Notes: generated by a model not told the origin, from the letters alone. 64,000 nucleotides of DNA from Filobasidium wieringae (GCA_001600055.1 BCIV01000010.1:806001-870000), one strand, 5' to 3'. Positions 26,728-39,380 are shown, numbered from the stretch's first letter. Numbers and translations are program-made.

Positions 26728-27275
26728 ATGTCTGCTCATCTCACTGCCGATCAGAAACCTGACCTTCTTGCCCTTCAGGACGAGAGCCAGCCTTCTCTTC
26801 CGAAGCTCAACAACTGTAAGGATCTCGAATGCCATGATCATACGTATACTGAACTGAGGGTTCATTGCAGTCACCAAGAACAAGAACAAATCCCCTACAA
26901 AGTCTAAACGCGCTCCCACAGTCAAGCAAGAGATGACCGGGACTTCCCCAACTAAATCCTCTGCTGATGGATTCAACCCTACTTCGAGGGATATGGCTTA
27001 TCACTACGTCATGATCGCTCTGGAAAAGGTCACGCTCGAGACGAGAAAGGAGATCGCTGAGAGGCTGAATGTCAGACAGAAGAACTTGGATGCTGTGAGT
27101 TTCGGGCTACTGAGATGATAGTTACCAGATCTGAGAGTGAACCGTTCTTCCCAGTCCTGGTCCATTAACTGGAAGTAAGTCCCGGTCGAGGTTTTCCCTC
27201 GATTCATCTGATTCCGATCGATCACGTTTCAGGAAAAACGTCGACAAGATCTTACATGACGCCTTTTGCAAATGA
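26728..27275 (+). CDS. Small basic protein of unknown function
   Basis: Exons 26728-26815, 26871-27094, 27155-27174 (20 nt) and 27233-27275 sum to 375 nt, 124 residues, with every junction in frame. The N-terminal half is Lys/Ser/Pro-rich (TKNKNKSPTKSKRAPTVK) and could be nuclear. The C-terminal half has a helical pattern (DMAYHYVMIALEKVTLETRK, EIAERLNVRQKNLDA, KNVDKILHDAFCK) with amphipathic spacing. I do not recognise a family. Four well-formed introns or exons in such a short gene are the main evidence that it is real. It is convergent with the MFS transporter ending at 27417. Confidence 0.6.
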
Positions 27276-27416
27276 TCCCGCTCTCTAGCCTCACCCTCGA
27301 ATTCTTGATCGATCCTATGTGTATAAATACAGCTCAACAATGCAACTATAGCTACAGATTCACTCGTCCCGTTCCCTCCTCCTCTTTTCCTCTACCTTCC
27401 AGTCGAATACCCCTGC

Positions 27417-29876
27417 TCAATCGTCCTTCCCGAAATTCTCAGCGCAGTAGGGTGATTGCGCTCGGACTGCCGCTCCCCTTTTGTACAAGAAGAACGGGAT
27501 AGGGACCAGTAAGAAGGATAACATGGACAATAAGAACAAAGCCCATTGGTTCCCTAAGTTCTGGAACATTTGTCTTCCGACTGAAAAGCGGAGAGCAACA
27601 CGTAGTCACTTGAGTCAACCTCTTCCTGTTCTCTTCTCGCTCGGACGGATTGATGTGGAAGGGGGACTCACAGAGAGGGAAGATGGCTCCTACTAGATTA
27701 CGGACGAAGACTACACCCGCTAATGCGCTCGAGGCGTAGTGACCGTACCCGTCCACCACGTAAGTCAGGATGGCGTTGATTATGCAGAAAAAACTGTTCA
27801 GTAGGGAAAACGATTAGTTGACGAAGAACGGTCAAACGGTTTGATCCGACCTACCCGAATCCGACGCATCCGAATCCAATCTATCGGACACACAATTAGC
27901 TCGTATGTTTGAGATCGTATGCGCACAAGTAAAGACGTACTAGAGGAGCGATCCAGGGGAGATAAGCGTAACTCGTCCAAGCGGATATCATCAGTCCAAG
28001 GGGCATCAACCAGATCCCATACAAAGAGATCCACCATCGTGCTTCCGGATTAGGCGCGCCGGTTTGGGTCGAACGGGTTTGGTAGAACCGTTCTTGGACT
28101 GGGTGGAAAGCGAAGGCACTGGTCGAGAAGGATCGAGGTGAGTTCTAGGATCGGGAACGTCGGAAAGGGGGAGCGGAGGCTCACATGACCGCCCCTACTA
28201 CGTAGGCTCCGAAAGTCAGGTTGACTAGTCCCGTGTTCGTCCATCCATGCCCGTTGTTTCCAGGTCCGAAGATCAATGGGAACGCCTCGTTGGATAAGAA
28301 GATCATACCTTTGGTCCTTTCAAGGTCAGCGGTCATCTTGCAACGCGAAGAACGTGCAGTCGGACTCACCATAAACGTAACCATTAATTATAGCTGAGAA
28401 CGTGACGATCCTCTCTCGGACCAAGAACAACCATGGTCGATAAAGACTGGTCTTGTAGATATAACCCGGTCTTTTCTTATCCTTCTCATGCTCTGCGTAG
28501 ATATTGGTGAACCCTTGAGCGCGTAGGGCTTTGGCTTTGTTGGACATGATGATGGTGTCTCTAGTTTCCGGTAAAAAGAAGAAGCTAGAAGGCAATGGGG
28601 TGACTGTAAGCATCAATGTGATTGACCGAAAACGGCGATTCCATGACTTACATGATGAACCAGTGAGCACCGAAGATGATCAGGTAGACCCAGAAATTCC
28701 ATCTCCAGCCTTTTCCGACGGGGATGAAAGCGGAGACGACGTTTCCCAAAGGTGGACCTGAACATGGATATCGCGATGTCAGTCTTCTTGATTGTGAGAG
28801 AACGCGATCCATCTCACTGACCATCGACACTCGATAACGCGTAGATAGCCACGGCTAATCCACATTCCCGGATCCCGAAGAGATCATGCACGACTCCTCC
28901 AGTATTGGCCAGTCTGAAAGCGGAGAATCGGATCGGCTCGAGAAATCAGTGGCGATATTTCAAGAAAGCTTACGGTGTTCTGACAAGTAACATTCGATCA
29001 GCTTCAGCTATGTCGCTATGACTCAAGTCAACTTACGATCCTGAAAATCCTTGGATGAATCGACAGACGAGAACAGTCCCGATATTAGGAGCCAAAGCCA
29101 ACTTCATGGAGGCTGCAGGTCAGCCATCTCACTCCAGAAAAGATGATTACTGTCGACTCACGGGGATCTGGAAACAGGTGAAGATGAACCAGAAAACCAG
29201 GTACACGGGCCGTCGTCCAAAGAATTCCGACAATGGAGCAGTAAAAAGGGGCCCTGTTGCAGTGGAATGTCGTCAGCGTGTGAAGCACACAGAGACTGAT
29301 ACAATGAGGTAGACTTGCCGATAGCGAAACCAAGCTAGGTAATGCCCGATGAACATCGTTAGACAAGCTTCACGGTCTGACTTGATTTCCGACACATACT
29401 ACGTATAGAGATAAACCGACCGTGACGACCTCATCTGAAACGTTGAATTCCTCTGCGATCTGGCCTGCTCCCGTCGAGTATCCGCTCACACAGAGGCACA
29501 CCAGGTTGTTCAGCCAACTGGCTAGTCCGACTAGCAAATACCGTTTCCACTTGGGATAGTTTCGTGGGTTCCGCTTGTCCTCTTTCGTACTACGAATGAT
29601 ATCGCTTCCTTCCTGATCCTTGTGGGCGAAATATACTCCAGCTTCCTCCAAGGCTTTGAAAAGGTCCGGGTTGGAGTTTTCGAGCTGCTCATGTTCGAAC
29701 TTTTCTTGTTGCGCAGATTTGTCGGGAGATGGGTAAGCGATGGACGTCGGATTGATTGGGGATGCTGTTCGAGGGACACCGGCCGTTGCTGAGGATATTG
29801 GCTGCTTGCCGAACTCGACAGGCTGCGCTTCTACAGCTGTCAAAGAGGGTGAGGGTGGTGATGAAGGTAGCGGCAT
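27417..29876 (-). CDS. MFS transporter, drug:H+ antiporter type, tandem paralog A
   Basis: A proton-driven exporter of the DHA1-like group; substrate unknown. Thirteen exons (29400-29876, 29319-29334, 29162-29253, 29037-29101, 28974-28979, 28822-28913, 28652-28757, 28370-28584, 28185-28308, 27941-28118, 27855-27880, 27672-27793, 27417-27580) sum to 1683 nt, 560 residues. A cytosolic N-terminus of about 110 residues precedes helix one (YLLVGLASWLNNLVCLCVSG). Family motifs are visible: LSLYVLGFAIGPLF, APLSEFFGRRPVYL, VLVCRFIQGFSGSTPLANTG, FLPETRDT, and a last pair of helices in NQWALFLLSMLSFLLVPIP. Oddities are a 6 nt exon, a 16 nt exon, one GC-AG intron and two AAG acceptors. The upstream neighbour is a paralog in the same orientation. 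Confidence 0.9.
28974..28979 (-). other. 6 nt microexon of MFS paralog A
   Basis: The six bases AACACC lie between CTTGTCAG and GTAAGC. With introns of 57 and 60 nt on either side they restore S-T-P-L in the motif GFSGSTPLANTGG; paralog B has S-A-P-L there without any intron. Skipping the exon also keeps the frame, so RNA evidence is needed. Confidence 0.7.
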
Positions 29877-30262
29877 CTTTGTGTTGAGCTAAACAGATGT
29901 CCAGTATTCTAGGGAGAACGATCCTGTTCACCTATTACTGAGCTACCTTCCGATACATAAAAGTCAGCTGAAGACAGTCGACGAGTACTTGTAGTTCCGC
30001 GAATAGCAACACCTTCCCCTCCACACTCGGCATCTCCACGGGAATTCGTCATTCCTTGGGCGCTAGCTGAAACGCGGAAACAACTTTGCCTGGCCGAATT
30101 CATTTACGATCATCTCAGCGACAGCTGATTCGTCAATCTGCTTCAACTGGCTACTCGCCATTCTATATAAGGCTACAAAGTGCGGGGTATAAGGGATATC
30201 CAAAATGCTAGATACAAAAATCTCTCTTCTCTGTCGTCCGGAACTCGCTTCGAGGATGCCGG

Positions 30263-33030
30263 CTACTCCACCATATGTTCTCGGCAGAAAGGACTGTTAC
30301 GCCTGATGGCCTTGCCCTTATAGTAGAGGAACCAGGGGATGGGGACCAAAAGGCAAGACAGCATTGATAAGGTGAACAACGCCCATTGGTTGCCGAGTGA
30401 CTTGAACATCGGGCGGGCGGCTGGTCGAAACATCAGGAGATCAGTTCAAACTACGAAGAGTCGAAGAAAGCAAGCACAACTTACCCAAAGGTAAAACTGC
30501 GCATACGATGTTACGCGACAGGACGACTCCAGACATCGCACTCGCCTTGAAAATATGGTCTAAATCAGCGCCAGGATCGCAAGACATTAAGTGTAGATCC
30601 CGCAACTCACCGAATAAGATCCGTAGGAATCCATCATATACCCGAAAATACTGACGACCACCGAGTAAAACGCAAAGCCGAAGCAAGCGAATCCGACAAG
30701 CGGAACGACCCAAGAGATTTCAGGATAACTAGTCCACGCAGCGATCTGTAGGCCGATAGGGAGGAGCGGGATGGCGAATCGACTGAGCCACCAACGTGAT
30801 TCAGGGATACACTTGCCGCTCGCTGAAGATGCGGCCGAGCGAGTATAGGCTCGTTGTTGAAGAGGTTGCAAAGCGAAAGCGCTGAAGGGGAAAGGACAAC
30901 TGTCAGAGCTTGAACAATTCTCAGTCAAATGTTGAACTTACAGGATAGAACCGACGACGTAGCTCAGGAACGTCATGTTGATCGCACCATAACTATCGCA
31001 TCATGAGATCAATAAAAGATTGCTAGCACTACTCAATCCGTAAGACTCACGAAGTCCAGCCGTGACCACCGTTACCTCTTCCGAAAACCAAGGGGAACGC
31101 TTCGTTTGATAGGAAGATCATCCCCAACGCGAAGCTGTGCAACATCGTCGGATCAGTACTTATCTTCTCGAATCCGATCCCTTCCACAAGGGACTCACGC
31201 GTTAACGGCTCCGCTGAGGTAAGTGATGGGTTCCGTGAACAAGAAAACGTAAGGTCGAGTTAGGGAGCCTTTGAGAAGTTGTTTGGGAGATACGGTCGAC
31301 ATCTCCGATGGAGCGTAACAGTTCCCAGCCAAGTCTGGATAGGCGGCTCGCAGCGCTCGGATCTTCTTCTTGAGGACTATACATCAATCACATGTGTCAG
31401 AAACGACTTTACCGAAACTAAGGGGAGATCATGTGTGACTCACCGATGCTCTCCCTCGTCTCTGGCATGAATGCCCAAATCAAGATCAGATGAGCTCCAA
31501 AGACGATCAAGAATCCCCAATAAAGAGCTCTCCATCCGAGTCTCTCCGTAGGATATCCGCCTGTGACGATCTCGAGGTTAATACGTATCCTGCTGGCTAA
31601 GAACTCAGGGATAAGCTTACCAGCGACAGAACCCAAGGCTGGACCTATAACGGACGCCAAGGCGTAAAGACCAATTGCGTATCCTGACTGGGCGTTGGGA
31701 AGGATGTCGGTGATGGTTCCTGCTACATTACTCAATGGCGCGCTGGTGGAGATTGAGAAGTCGTGAGTAACCAGGATCTCGAGTGATGAGCCAGGATACT
31801 TACGATCCCACGAAACCCGATAGGAATCGGAACGCAGCGATCATTCCGAAATTGGTCGCAAGAGCGATCTGTCAATTAGAGCGGAGTTCAGTCCGGGCTC
31901 TCGATATCTGTTCAAGAGTAGTCACTTACAGGGATCTGGCAGAGGCAGAACAAGAACCACGACACGAGATAGACAGGTCTACGGCCCCATACTTCAGAAG
32001 CGGGAGCAAGGAACATGGGTCCGAAAGCGAATCCCAACTGTTTCCGCGCTCATCAGCTTCATGTCAATACGATTGAACCCGCGGAGGGACATACCAGATA
32101 TAGCCCCAAACCCCCGAACGTTCCCCAGATCCAACCTCCGTCCGATCCATCTTCGCCCTCCATACCTTCCAACTCGATCAAGCCAAACTCGTCCCTTACT
32201 TTATGAGCGCCGGTGGAGAAACCGGAAGCAGCCATGCAAACTAAAATCGTGATCCAGGAAGCCAGGACGACCGTGATCGTCTTCTTCGTTGTGGAGAAAT
32301 TCATTGGCATAGTGATCTGCTCGGATCGCGGGTTCGGGTTGGGGGATGGAAGAAGGATAAGGCGGGATGGAAGGTAAGAGGTAGCGCTTGTCATCTCCCT
32401 CCATTCTGATCCTACTAATCCCTCTTGTTCTAATAAGTTGTATAGTTCCGGATGTCCGGACTTGAGGTTCTCGTGGAGCTGGTCGGTGGAGGTGATCTCG
32501 GGCTTTCCTTGTTCTAAATCAGTCGTAACTTCATGCGGTTTCTCATTCTCCTCTGGGTTGGCCTGCAACCCGTCTGTTTTCTCGTAAGGGATATCCACTC
32601 TAGTTCGGCTCGAGCTAGCGGTGTGATTCCATGATGTGGACAGATCATTCCCTTTCGCCTTGTTCAGCTCGGTCAAGGGGGTCATAGGGGAGAGGCCAGA
32701 TCGAGAGGTTATAGGAGTGAAGAGAGTAATATCTGTCGCGGCTGAACCTCTTCGAGGGTATCCGTCTGATTGAGGTTGAGTTGAAGTAAGATATTTGTTG
32801 TTGTTGTTGATCGAAGTATTATTGTCGTTTTCATCAATGTTTTGATCATCATCACAATCATCATCAACATCCCCCCGACCGTTCCCATTGTCGGTCTCTT
32901 CATGTTGATCCTGGCTTGTATTGTCTTGATCCTGGATCGGATAGGTATCAACGAGCGTCATAGCCAGTGATGGAGCGATGGAGGGTCGACGAGAATAGGG
33001 GTCCGCATTTGTGTCTAGGTGATTGCTCAT
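30263..33030 (-). CDS. MFS transporter, drug:H+ antiporter type, tandem paralog B
   Basis: Same type as its downstream neighbour and probably a tandem duplicate. The first exon (32095-33030) encodes a long polar N-terminus of about 230 residues with an Asn/Asp-rich tract (DDDQNIDENDNNTSINNNN) before helix one (ITVVLASWITILVCMAASG). Exons 31930-32037, 31804-31868 and 31444-31742 follow, then several to the stop at 30263. Motifs include LGFAFGPMFLAPASEVWGRR, FRFLSGFVGSAPLSNVAG, FMPETRESI, LSNEAFPLVFGRGNGG and NQWALFTLSMLSCLLVPIPW. The intron after CQIP falls at the same place and phase as in paralog A. The polar N-terminus is unlike that of paralog A and carries AT-rich trinucleotide runs. Substrate unknown. 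Confidence 0.9.
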
Positions 33031-34860
33031 AGTGAGAGATCTATGATAGTCGATTTGCTGCGGGGATTAAGTATGTAGACGTTGTAGTTAGATTATTCGG
33101 TCCGTTATCGCCTGGTCTGGTGGCGTCGTTGTCGTATCCGGTTAGTGGGTATTGGAGATGGTATAGGTGGTCGAAATGCGATGATGAAGAGGTAGACGAT
33201 CTGGTCGTTAAGATTCTATGGGGTCGAGTGGAGTCTATATGGTTTAGGTATCAGGGAGAAGGTTTCGAAGTGGATGGGAGGAAGAGGAGTGATACGAAAT
33301 GTGTATCTGATTGTTTCTTTATATATGATAAAGTAACGCGAGACGGTACGAGCAGGTCCTCCATAGCGACGCGCTAGTGATGTCGAAGAAACTCCCCGTA
33401 AGATCCCGAATGAACCCACACCCACACTAGCAGCAAGTCCCCCAAGTATCAGCAACGATTTGCTCGAGATTCGGTGTATAGTGACAGGTCCCGAAGATAT
33501 CAACCGTAAATTTCACAGTGGTCATCGGTGACTATCCATTCTTCGCAATCTAGATAGACGGACATGACGAATCATCCCATCCATCGACGCTATTTTAGTA
33601 CGCCAAGAGAACATCTGTTTACTCAAGAACGTTCAATCAATCAGCCATCCAGCCATCGTCATTCGTCACAGCTTCCGAAAGATATCTCTTGCTCTGCTGT
33701 TTCTTCCTGTCAGATTCCTTATCAAGCTTGATCCCGTTGTCGCCAAGATTGCTTGGCGATGTGTTTTCTTCTTTTACTCCTAGCGCGCGTACTAATTGTC
33801 GATCTTACTAGCGCGTGATAGGTGACGGGGATTGCTCTCATGACGCTACCGCACTTACCGCAACTCACCATAAAACGTCATTTGCTTGTCGAACGTTCAC
33901 GATGATCAGATTGAGGAAGTGTTACTCCACTGTGTATCATATTGAAACGAAGTCGATCCAGTCGTTCCAATTGAGCCCCGAATGACGTGATAATGTACCA
34001 CCTCAAATCGTGCACAACTGCATAGCCATCGCGTTTATCAGATCCCAGATCCCAATGCTTATCTCTTTTCCTCGTCTCACTTTGCTTCACAAACTGCTAG
34101 AAGCGCTAATCCCTCCGATCTCCAGGTCCCGCGGTACCCCACGCACTAGAACGAAACCAAGAAAACCCCCCGGGGGTTTGTGTCGGTGACATGAAATTCA
34201 TCGCGAGGTAAGATTAGGGTCTTGTAATTCTTTGTCTTCCTAAATCTCTAGGCATCTCAGGATATCAGCCGTCTTAACGCACTTGCAGGTCGGATTTGTT
34301 CGGTTGAACTTGTTGATGTTACGCGAATTATGTCGCGCTGGCCGCTGCCTGCTGCGTGTGAGCGGCCCAAGACAATGCAAACCTCCTCAATTGCTTCATA
34401 ACGTCCAGAATCTAAGCACAATCTTGCGTTGATTACTTGCATTGAGATACTCAGCTCGAAACGCTAATTCAAGTTAAATCAACAAGACATGTTTTGAGAG
34501 TAGCGATGGATCGCGTTATGCTGCCGCCCAAGCGGTCGCCCGCTTCGCAGCACTGGCGCGCATCATAGCTTGATCCTCTACTATGACCGTTGGTCATCGA
34601 CAACGAAATCTGAACGACATTGGATCGATGAAAAGGACCTTACATATGCTGCTACTGGCGCCCGCCGGTACAATCGCTGCTTTGCGGCTTCGGAAGTTGT
34701 CCAAACGTCGGTGATCGAAATGGTCAAATGAGTTCTACAGGTAAAATCTTCCGAGAAGGAAGCGAGGTGTGAGAATATAAGGTATGGTAGCTTCGGTCTT
34801 GTCTTTCAAGGCGAACCAGTTTGACTGGACAAAACCCGTACCCCGGCAGAAAGCATCATG
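33031..34860. other. Long intergenic region upstream of MFS paralog B
   Basis: No gene with splice structure or domain was found. At about 34163-34179 there is a C6G5 block flanked by A and T runs, nearly palindromic, that could form a cruciform or act as a protein site. Confidence 0.35.
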
Positions 34861-35112
34861 TCTACTCTTACTCACGAAACTGGCAAGACTGGATCAGATC
34901 TGGTGAGTACTGACGATAGTAGCAACACCGTTGAGAAAGGGATATCTCACTCGTTAGATCATCACAGCGAATGATGGCTCAAGAAGCTTTGTCTATCTTG
35001 ACAGGATTATCTGATGACCCAACGATACCGTCATCCTCGATTTCGATCTGGATATGATACTGGCTGCAGTTAAACACCTCGAAGCAGCCGAAGCACTCAG
35101 GTCCTTACAGTA
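34861..35112 (+). CDS. Possible short spliced gene, uncertain
   Basis: An ATG at 34861 opens MSTLTHETGKTGSDL, followed by a good GTGAGT donor at about 34906. Two acceptors are possible (CTCGTTAG near 34957, ATCACAG near 34966). The second gives an ending MMAQEALSILTGLSDDPTIP. Either product is under 50 residues and I do not recognise it. A third frame with a neat helix (MILAAVKHLEAAEALRSLQ) ends at 35112 but I could not join it. It may be a short or decayed gene. Confidence 0.2.
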
Positions 35113-35428
35113 ATCCGCACCCGAGCAACAGAACTTGGTGTGATAGAAGGACAGTTGTCATAAAGATAAGACCCCACACCTGAAGTCGTGATCAAGTAGG
35201 ATAAAGCGAGTGTAGGCTTTTCCAAGAGCGCAGGGAAGCAGAGAGTATGGTCAGTGATCGGAACGGACGGTCCGGCACAGATGAAGAATCGAAGTCATGA
35301 ACTAAGGAGTGGTATAAATCTGAAATACACAACAAAACAAAACACAGAATGATCGTCCCAGAACTCTACCCAGCTGTGTAATCAAGCATCGTTTCTCGGC
35401 CGTCTAAGACTCTCAGCGGAAGCATAAC

Positions 35429-36766
35429 CTAAACCCGAACCCCATCAGCTTTCTTACTCCCAGCCGCTTGGTATAGGCATGACGACGAAGACTCACGAGG
35501 CAAACTCTCAACCGGAACGCTGATGTTCAAACCTCCCTGTTTCTCCCTCTGCTTCCCGAACCCAAACCCACCGAATTTCAGGCCAGGTGCGACCCCCTTC
35601 CCGCCGTCCGATCCCCCGTTCAACTCAGGTTCTAAATATTCTTTAGACTCCTCCGTTTCCCCCCTCTGAGGTTGGTTCGGGTGGACGAGAGTTTCTTGGG
35701 AGATGAAAGAGGCCGAGGAAGAATGAGGAGGTTCTTTTTTCTGAGTCTTTTCGATCATGTAGGAAGTCATTGTTTGAGCGATAGGAAGGAATTTGTCTAG
35801 TTTTTCGGAACCTGTAGTGTACGCTGCGTGGGCTGCTTTTGTTTGGGGCGTGCTGAGTGCGGTATCAAGCGTTGAGTGTGGGACGGATGAGGTTCGATGG
35901 GGTGAGAGACGGGACTAACAGCTGGGCGACGTTTTCCCATGAAAAGATCTTGCGTCTTTCTTTAGCTGATGACCTGAGAGTGATACCCTACGAACCCACA
36001 TCGAAGCCGTCAGGATCAGCCTCATCACCCTTCTTCCTCATCCCCTCTCAAGCTCGATAACTCACACCAACCAAATTCAAACAACCCACAATGAATCCCA
36101 ACCACCCTACGACCTGTTCAAACTTGCCCACGTATTTGCTCAGGACGACACTGGCGATCCAACACTGAATCACCCCCAGAAACCCTAGACCGTGGGCGGG
36201 GGAGAGGATGGGGAGGTTGTTATGGTAGATAGGTTGGAGAGGTTTGGTAGGGATGTAAAGCTCGGGTGGGAGGAGTATTAGAATAGCCATGACTGGAATG
36301 AGAAAGGTGATATAAGCAAGCCGGATTTAGGATAAGAGGAGCGGAACTTATGAGGACTCACGAATGAAGACCCTGCTTAGGATAGACCAGAAGAGGCCCC
36401 CAGCTTGATCCGGAATAGCTATACATCGATTGTCCTATAAGCATAGCTCTTATCTCTTGTCGTAGCAAATACAGCTCACAAGAGAACTCGATATAGTCAC
36501 ATTCCAACTCGTAATCCTCATTGACCGTCGTCTTCGTCCCATTCATAGCTCGTTTAAAAGCCTTGACATCCCTGTACCGCCATTGGTAATCAGCTACACG
36601 GCTATCCCGTTTCCTCAACCCGTACTCACTTCGAACAGCCCCAAATTTGGCCGGCGAAGAGGAGTAACATGACCACTACGCTCAATACGCGTAAGACGTT
36701 CAGCCCGACGAAGAGGATGGCGGAGGGTTTGGATCGTTTGGTAGAGGGGAACGGGGTGGGTGTCAT
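35429..36766 (-). CDS. Fungal membrane protein of unknown function (DUF7598-like)
   Basis: At least six exons run from the ATG at 36766 to the stop at 35429. Four hydrophobic spans are visible: ILFVGLNVLRVLSVVVMLLF, GGLFWSILSRVFILMAILIL, a span around LSPAHGLGFLGVIQCWIASV, and VVGWLGFIVGCLNLVGG. Between spans one and two is DVKAFKRAMNGTKTTVNED and a conserved-looking SIPDQAGG. After the last span come SAKERRKIFSWEN and a polar tail ending in Ser/Glu-rich sequence. The LNVLR start and the four-helix layout recall fungal DUF7598 proteins; that name is from memory. The join before SIPDQAGG uses an internal acceptor, because the nearer one breaks the frame. Confidence 0.7.
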
Positions 36767-38160
36767 TGTTGCTTGCCAGGAGTAGTAGTCGGAGAAGAGG
36801 TAGGACTAGGTTTGAGTGAATCGACCGGCGATAGAGATGCAAGGGGGATGCGTGGTGTATTGTCTATTGTGAGGACGCGCATGGGAGAGGGATAACATTC
36901 CAAACGGTAGTGCGGAGGTTTATAACGACGCCCCCCTCTCCCCTCCCCTCACCCAAACCCAATGCGGAAAACCGAACTAGTCCTGTCATGTTCCACTTTC
37001 ACGTCATCCTCGAACGCATATCCCAAAATCTTATTGTTCATCCCCGTGTTTCATTCCCCAAGATTGAACGCTTTATTGTTATCGTCACGCGTTTCAGGTA
37101 GAACAATACCGTAAAAGGACTCGTTCGGTTCGCGCGCCTGGGCTGTCTAGCGGGCGAGCGCCTAGGGAAGGAAGCGCGAGAGCGCCTGGATGGGGGAGCG
37201 GTCGGTTTGGGGTTTGTCCTTTTCTTCACAGGCGGACAAGGTGAGAGTGGGCTCACTAGTGGTACATATAACGTGCTTGTTCATGGGCAAGATTGTGTCG
37301 GGCCGAATTATTGCCAAGGTTGACCAAGTTTCGCTACTTTAGATCAGGTTGGATGTACAAGCAGTAGCCTGTCCGCCAATAGATCAATAGATAGACAGGA
37401 CTGGCGAGTAAAGGCTGGCGGGCTGAGTCCGATTGTATAATATGTTATGAAACCGCGGTGTGTCATTGTCGAGCAAAAAGTGTTCCAGATCGTTGATCGT
37501 CGTCAGATCGGGAACGCTAGAAACTCCTTCAACCACGACCACGCGCGTTTCATCGCGATCATGGATCATTCGTCGCAGCTCAAGGTTTCGGAATTTCAGG
37601 GTCATATCCTTCTAAGCTTTTAACGACCTTCTTTCCAACTCCTATGTCACCGTATCTCCCAAAAGATCACCGGAAAGAGTCTATCTCCGACGATTACGAG
37701 GATCAGCTGTACTCTCCCTCTCACGCCATCAAAGGCGGAATCTCGAGAAAGACATTGCCCTCCTTTGAAGAACGATCTAGAAGAACAGCGATCCTATACG
37801 GTCACGCCAAGAAGAGAAAGGGAAGGTGCTTGAAACCTGTGATATGGCGAGACATGTGATATGACGTCAGTTACAGAAGGGGGCGTGATCACGATGAAAC
37901 GTTGAGTGATTTGTTGTGACGCTGCGATAACGAGGAATGACGCTGTAACGCTGAGCTCGTTCTCGCTGTGCATGATCCAGCTCGAGGCGAAATTTTCCAT
38001 CATCAAAGGGAAAATCAAAGGTATATAAACCATCGCTCGCACTTGAAAACCATCAACAATCCGCCCCTCCCAATCACTCTCACCCTCACATTCTCGTCCT
38101 AACCAATCCTCATACACTCTACTCTCATCTTTTACCTCTCCTAATAAATACACTCTCATC
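36767..38160. promoter_or_regulatory. Divergent intergenic region with TATA box before the SUR7-like gene
   Basis: 1.4 kb between divergent starts. TATATAAA at 38022-38029 lies about 130 bp before the SUR7-like ATG and is followed by a CT/AC-rich leader. A 71-codon frame at 37644-37859 (+) and a 73-codon frame at 37384-37605 (-) show no domain and are not called. Confidence 0.45.
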
Positions 38161-39047
38161 ATGGCCGTCACTTACGTCGCAAAGCCCAAAACGCCCATCA
38201 ACTTCATCATCGCCTCCCTCCTAACCCTTATCGGGTCTCTCCTCCTCTGGCTCGCCGCCTTCTCCATCCCCTACATCAAGAAGATCTACTATGTCGGTTT
38301 GAACGAGGGTCGAAGCAATAGGCTGGGAACATTCGGGTACTGTGGAGATGGTGCTACTAACGGATGCACCAGTTCTCACGTCGGAGTAAGTCCTTCTCGT
38401 CTTTTCAGCTTCAACCGCCTTTCAACGAAAACTCATGATACGTCTCAATGTCGTTCCCCGCTTAATTCAGTACCGCTACCCTTATCTTCCCGGTGGCAAA
38501 GGTCTCTCCGGATCTCTCATCTTGACCCCCATCGCCGCCGGTCTCGGTTCCCTCGCCCTCCTCTCCCTCCTTTACTCCGTCAAGAGCAAGAAGAACGGGC
38601 TCGTCAGTTTGGCATTGACCGTGAGTTTCCATTTGAATTGTGTTCTTGATTGATCCGAATTGAATGGAAGCTGATGATCATCGACCGGATCCCTGATGGG
38701 ATGGATAGTTGCTTTCCGCTATGATCGCCGTCATCTCGTTCATCCTCGCTCTTATCGCCTTTGTCATCTTCCACAACCGAGCATCTGATAATGGTCTCCG
38801 ACCTCACTACGGTCCCGTACGTCTCTCTCTCTCTCTCATTATCTTTATCCCTTTCTCTTTCAAGCACGACTGACACTAAGCCATTTCCTTTGCGTTCTTT
38901 TCACAGGCCATGTGGTTGCACCTGGTCGGAACCCTCGCTCTTCTCTCTGCCGTACCTTTCGCCCTATTGGGTTGGATCAGGCAGAGGAGGGACCGAAACC
39001 GGGTCGTCCAAGCTACCACCACCGAGACTACTCAGTACCATACCTAA
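38161..39047 (+). CDS. SUR7/PalI-family tetraspan membrane protein
   Basis: Exons 38161-38385, 38471-38620, 38709-38816 and 38907-39047 sum to 624 nt, 207 residues, all phase 0 junctions. Four membrane spans are present: FIIASLLTLIGSLLLWLAAF, SLILTPIAAGLGSLALLSLL, a span around MIAVISFILALIAFVIF, and HLVGTLALLSAVPFALLGW. The first outer loop has the SUR7/PalI pattern with G-x-x-GYC and a second cysteine (LGTFGYCGDG, NGCTSSHVG). Proteins of this family sit in plasma-membrane eisosomes (SUR7) or act in ambient pH signalling (PalI/Rim9); which applies here cannot be read. The C-terminus is short, unlike the long tail of PalI. A TATA box and pyrimidine-rich leader suggest strong regulated expression. 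A TC dinucleotide run (38822-38836) is in the last intron. Confidence 0.85.
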
Positions 39048-39380
39048 ACGCGCGGGGGAGGATGGAAGGAAGGATGGGAGAGGTCGGAAGTCGTATAATA
39101 TGCTGTTGAATTCCTTTTTGTTGATGAAACACGATCCTTGGTTCGGTTCGATTCGATTTGGATTCTAGTCGTGGTTAATGAATAGATTATTTCTTTGGGT
39201 GTATTCGTGATATAGATACACGATTCACGCTTATGAATGTACAACTCGATTTCTCAGGCCCTCGTAGATTTTTGAATCGGTTCACGAACTTGAATAACTG
39301 CACAGACTTCCCTCATGAATCCTTTCCGTTTGCTTAACCCTTTCCTATACACATCACTCCTATACACATCACCCCCTGTC
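39048..39380. other. Convergent intergenic region, no gene seen
   Basis: 3' flanks of the SUR7-like and JmjC genes. AT-rich with TATATAGATACACG-type sequence; likely polyadenylation regions. Confidence 0.45.

Noticed and set aside
29037..29161. Suspected frame break after FQIP in MFS paralog A
   Set aside because: The obvious GCAG acceptor breaks frame, but an AAG acceptor 12 bp later restores it and matches the phase and position in paralog B.
33120..33377. 85-codon plus-strand frame upstream of MFS paralog B
   Set aside because: No domain or splice sites; it lies in the promoter region and has leader-like composition.
34163..34179. C6G5 near-palindrome as a possible terminator or cruciform
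   Set aside because: It is short, off-centre by one base, and not placed at a gene end; noted only as sequence content.
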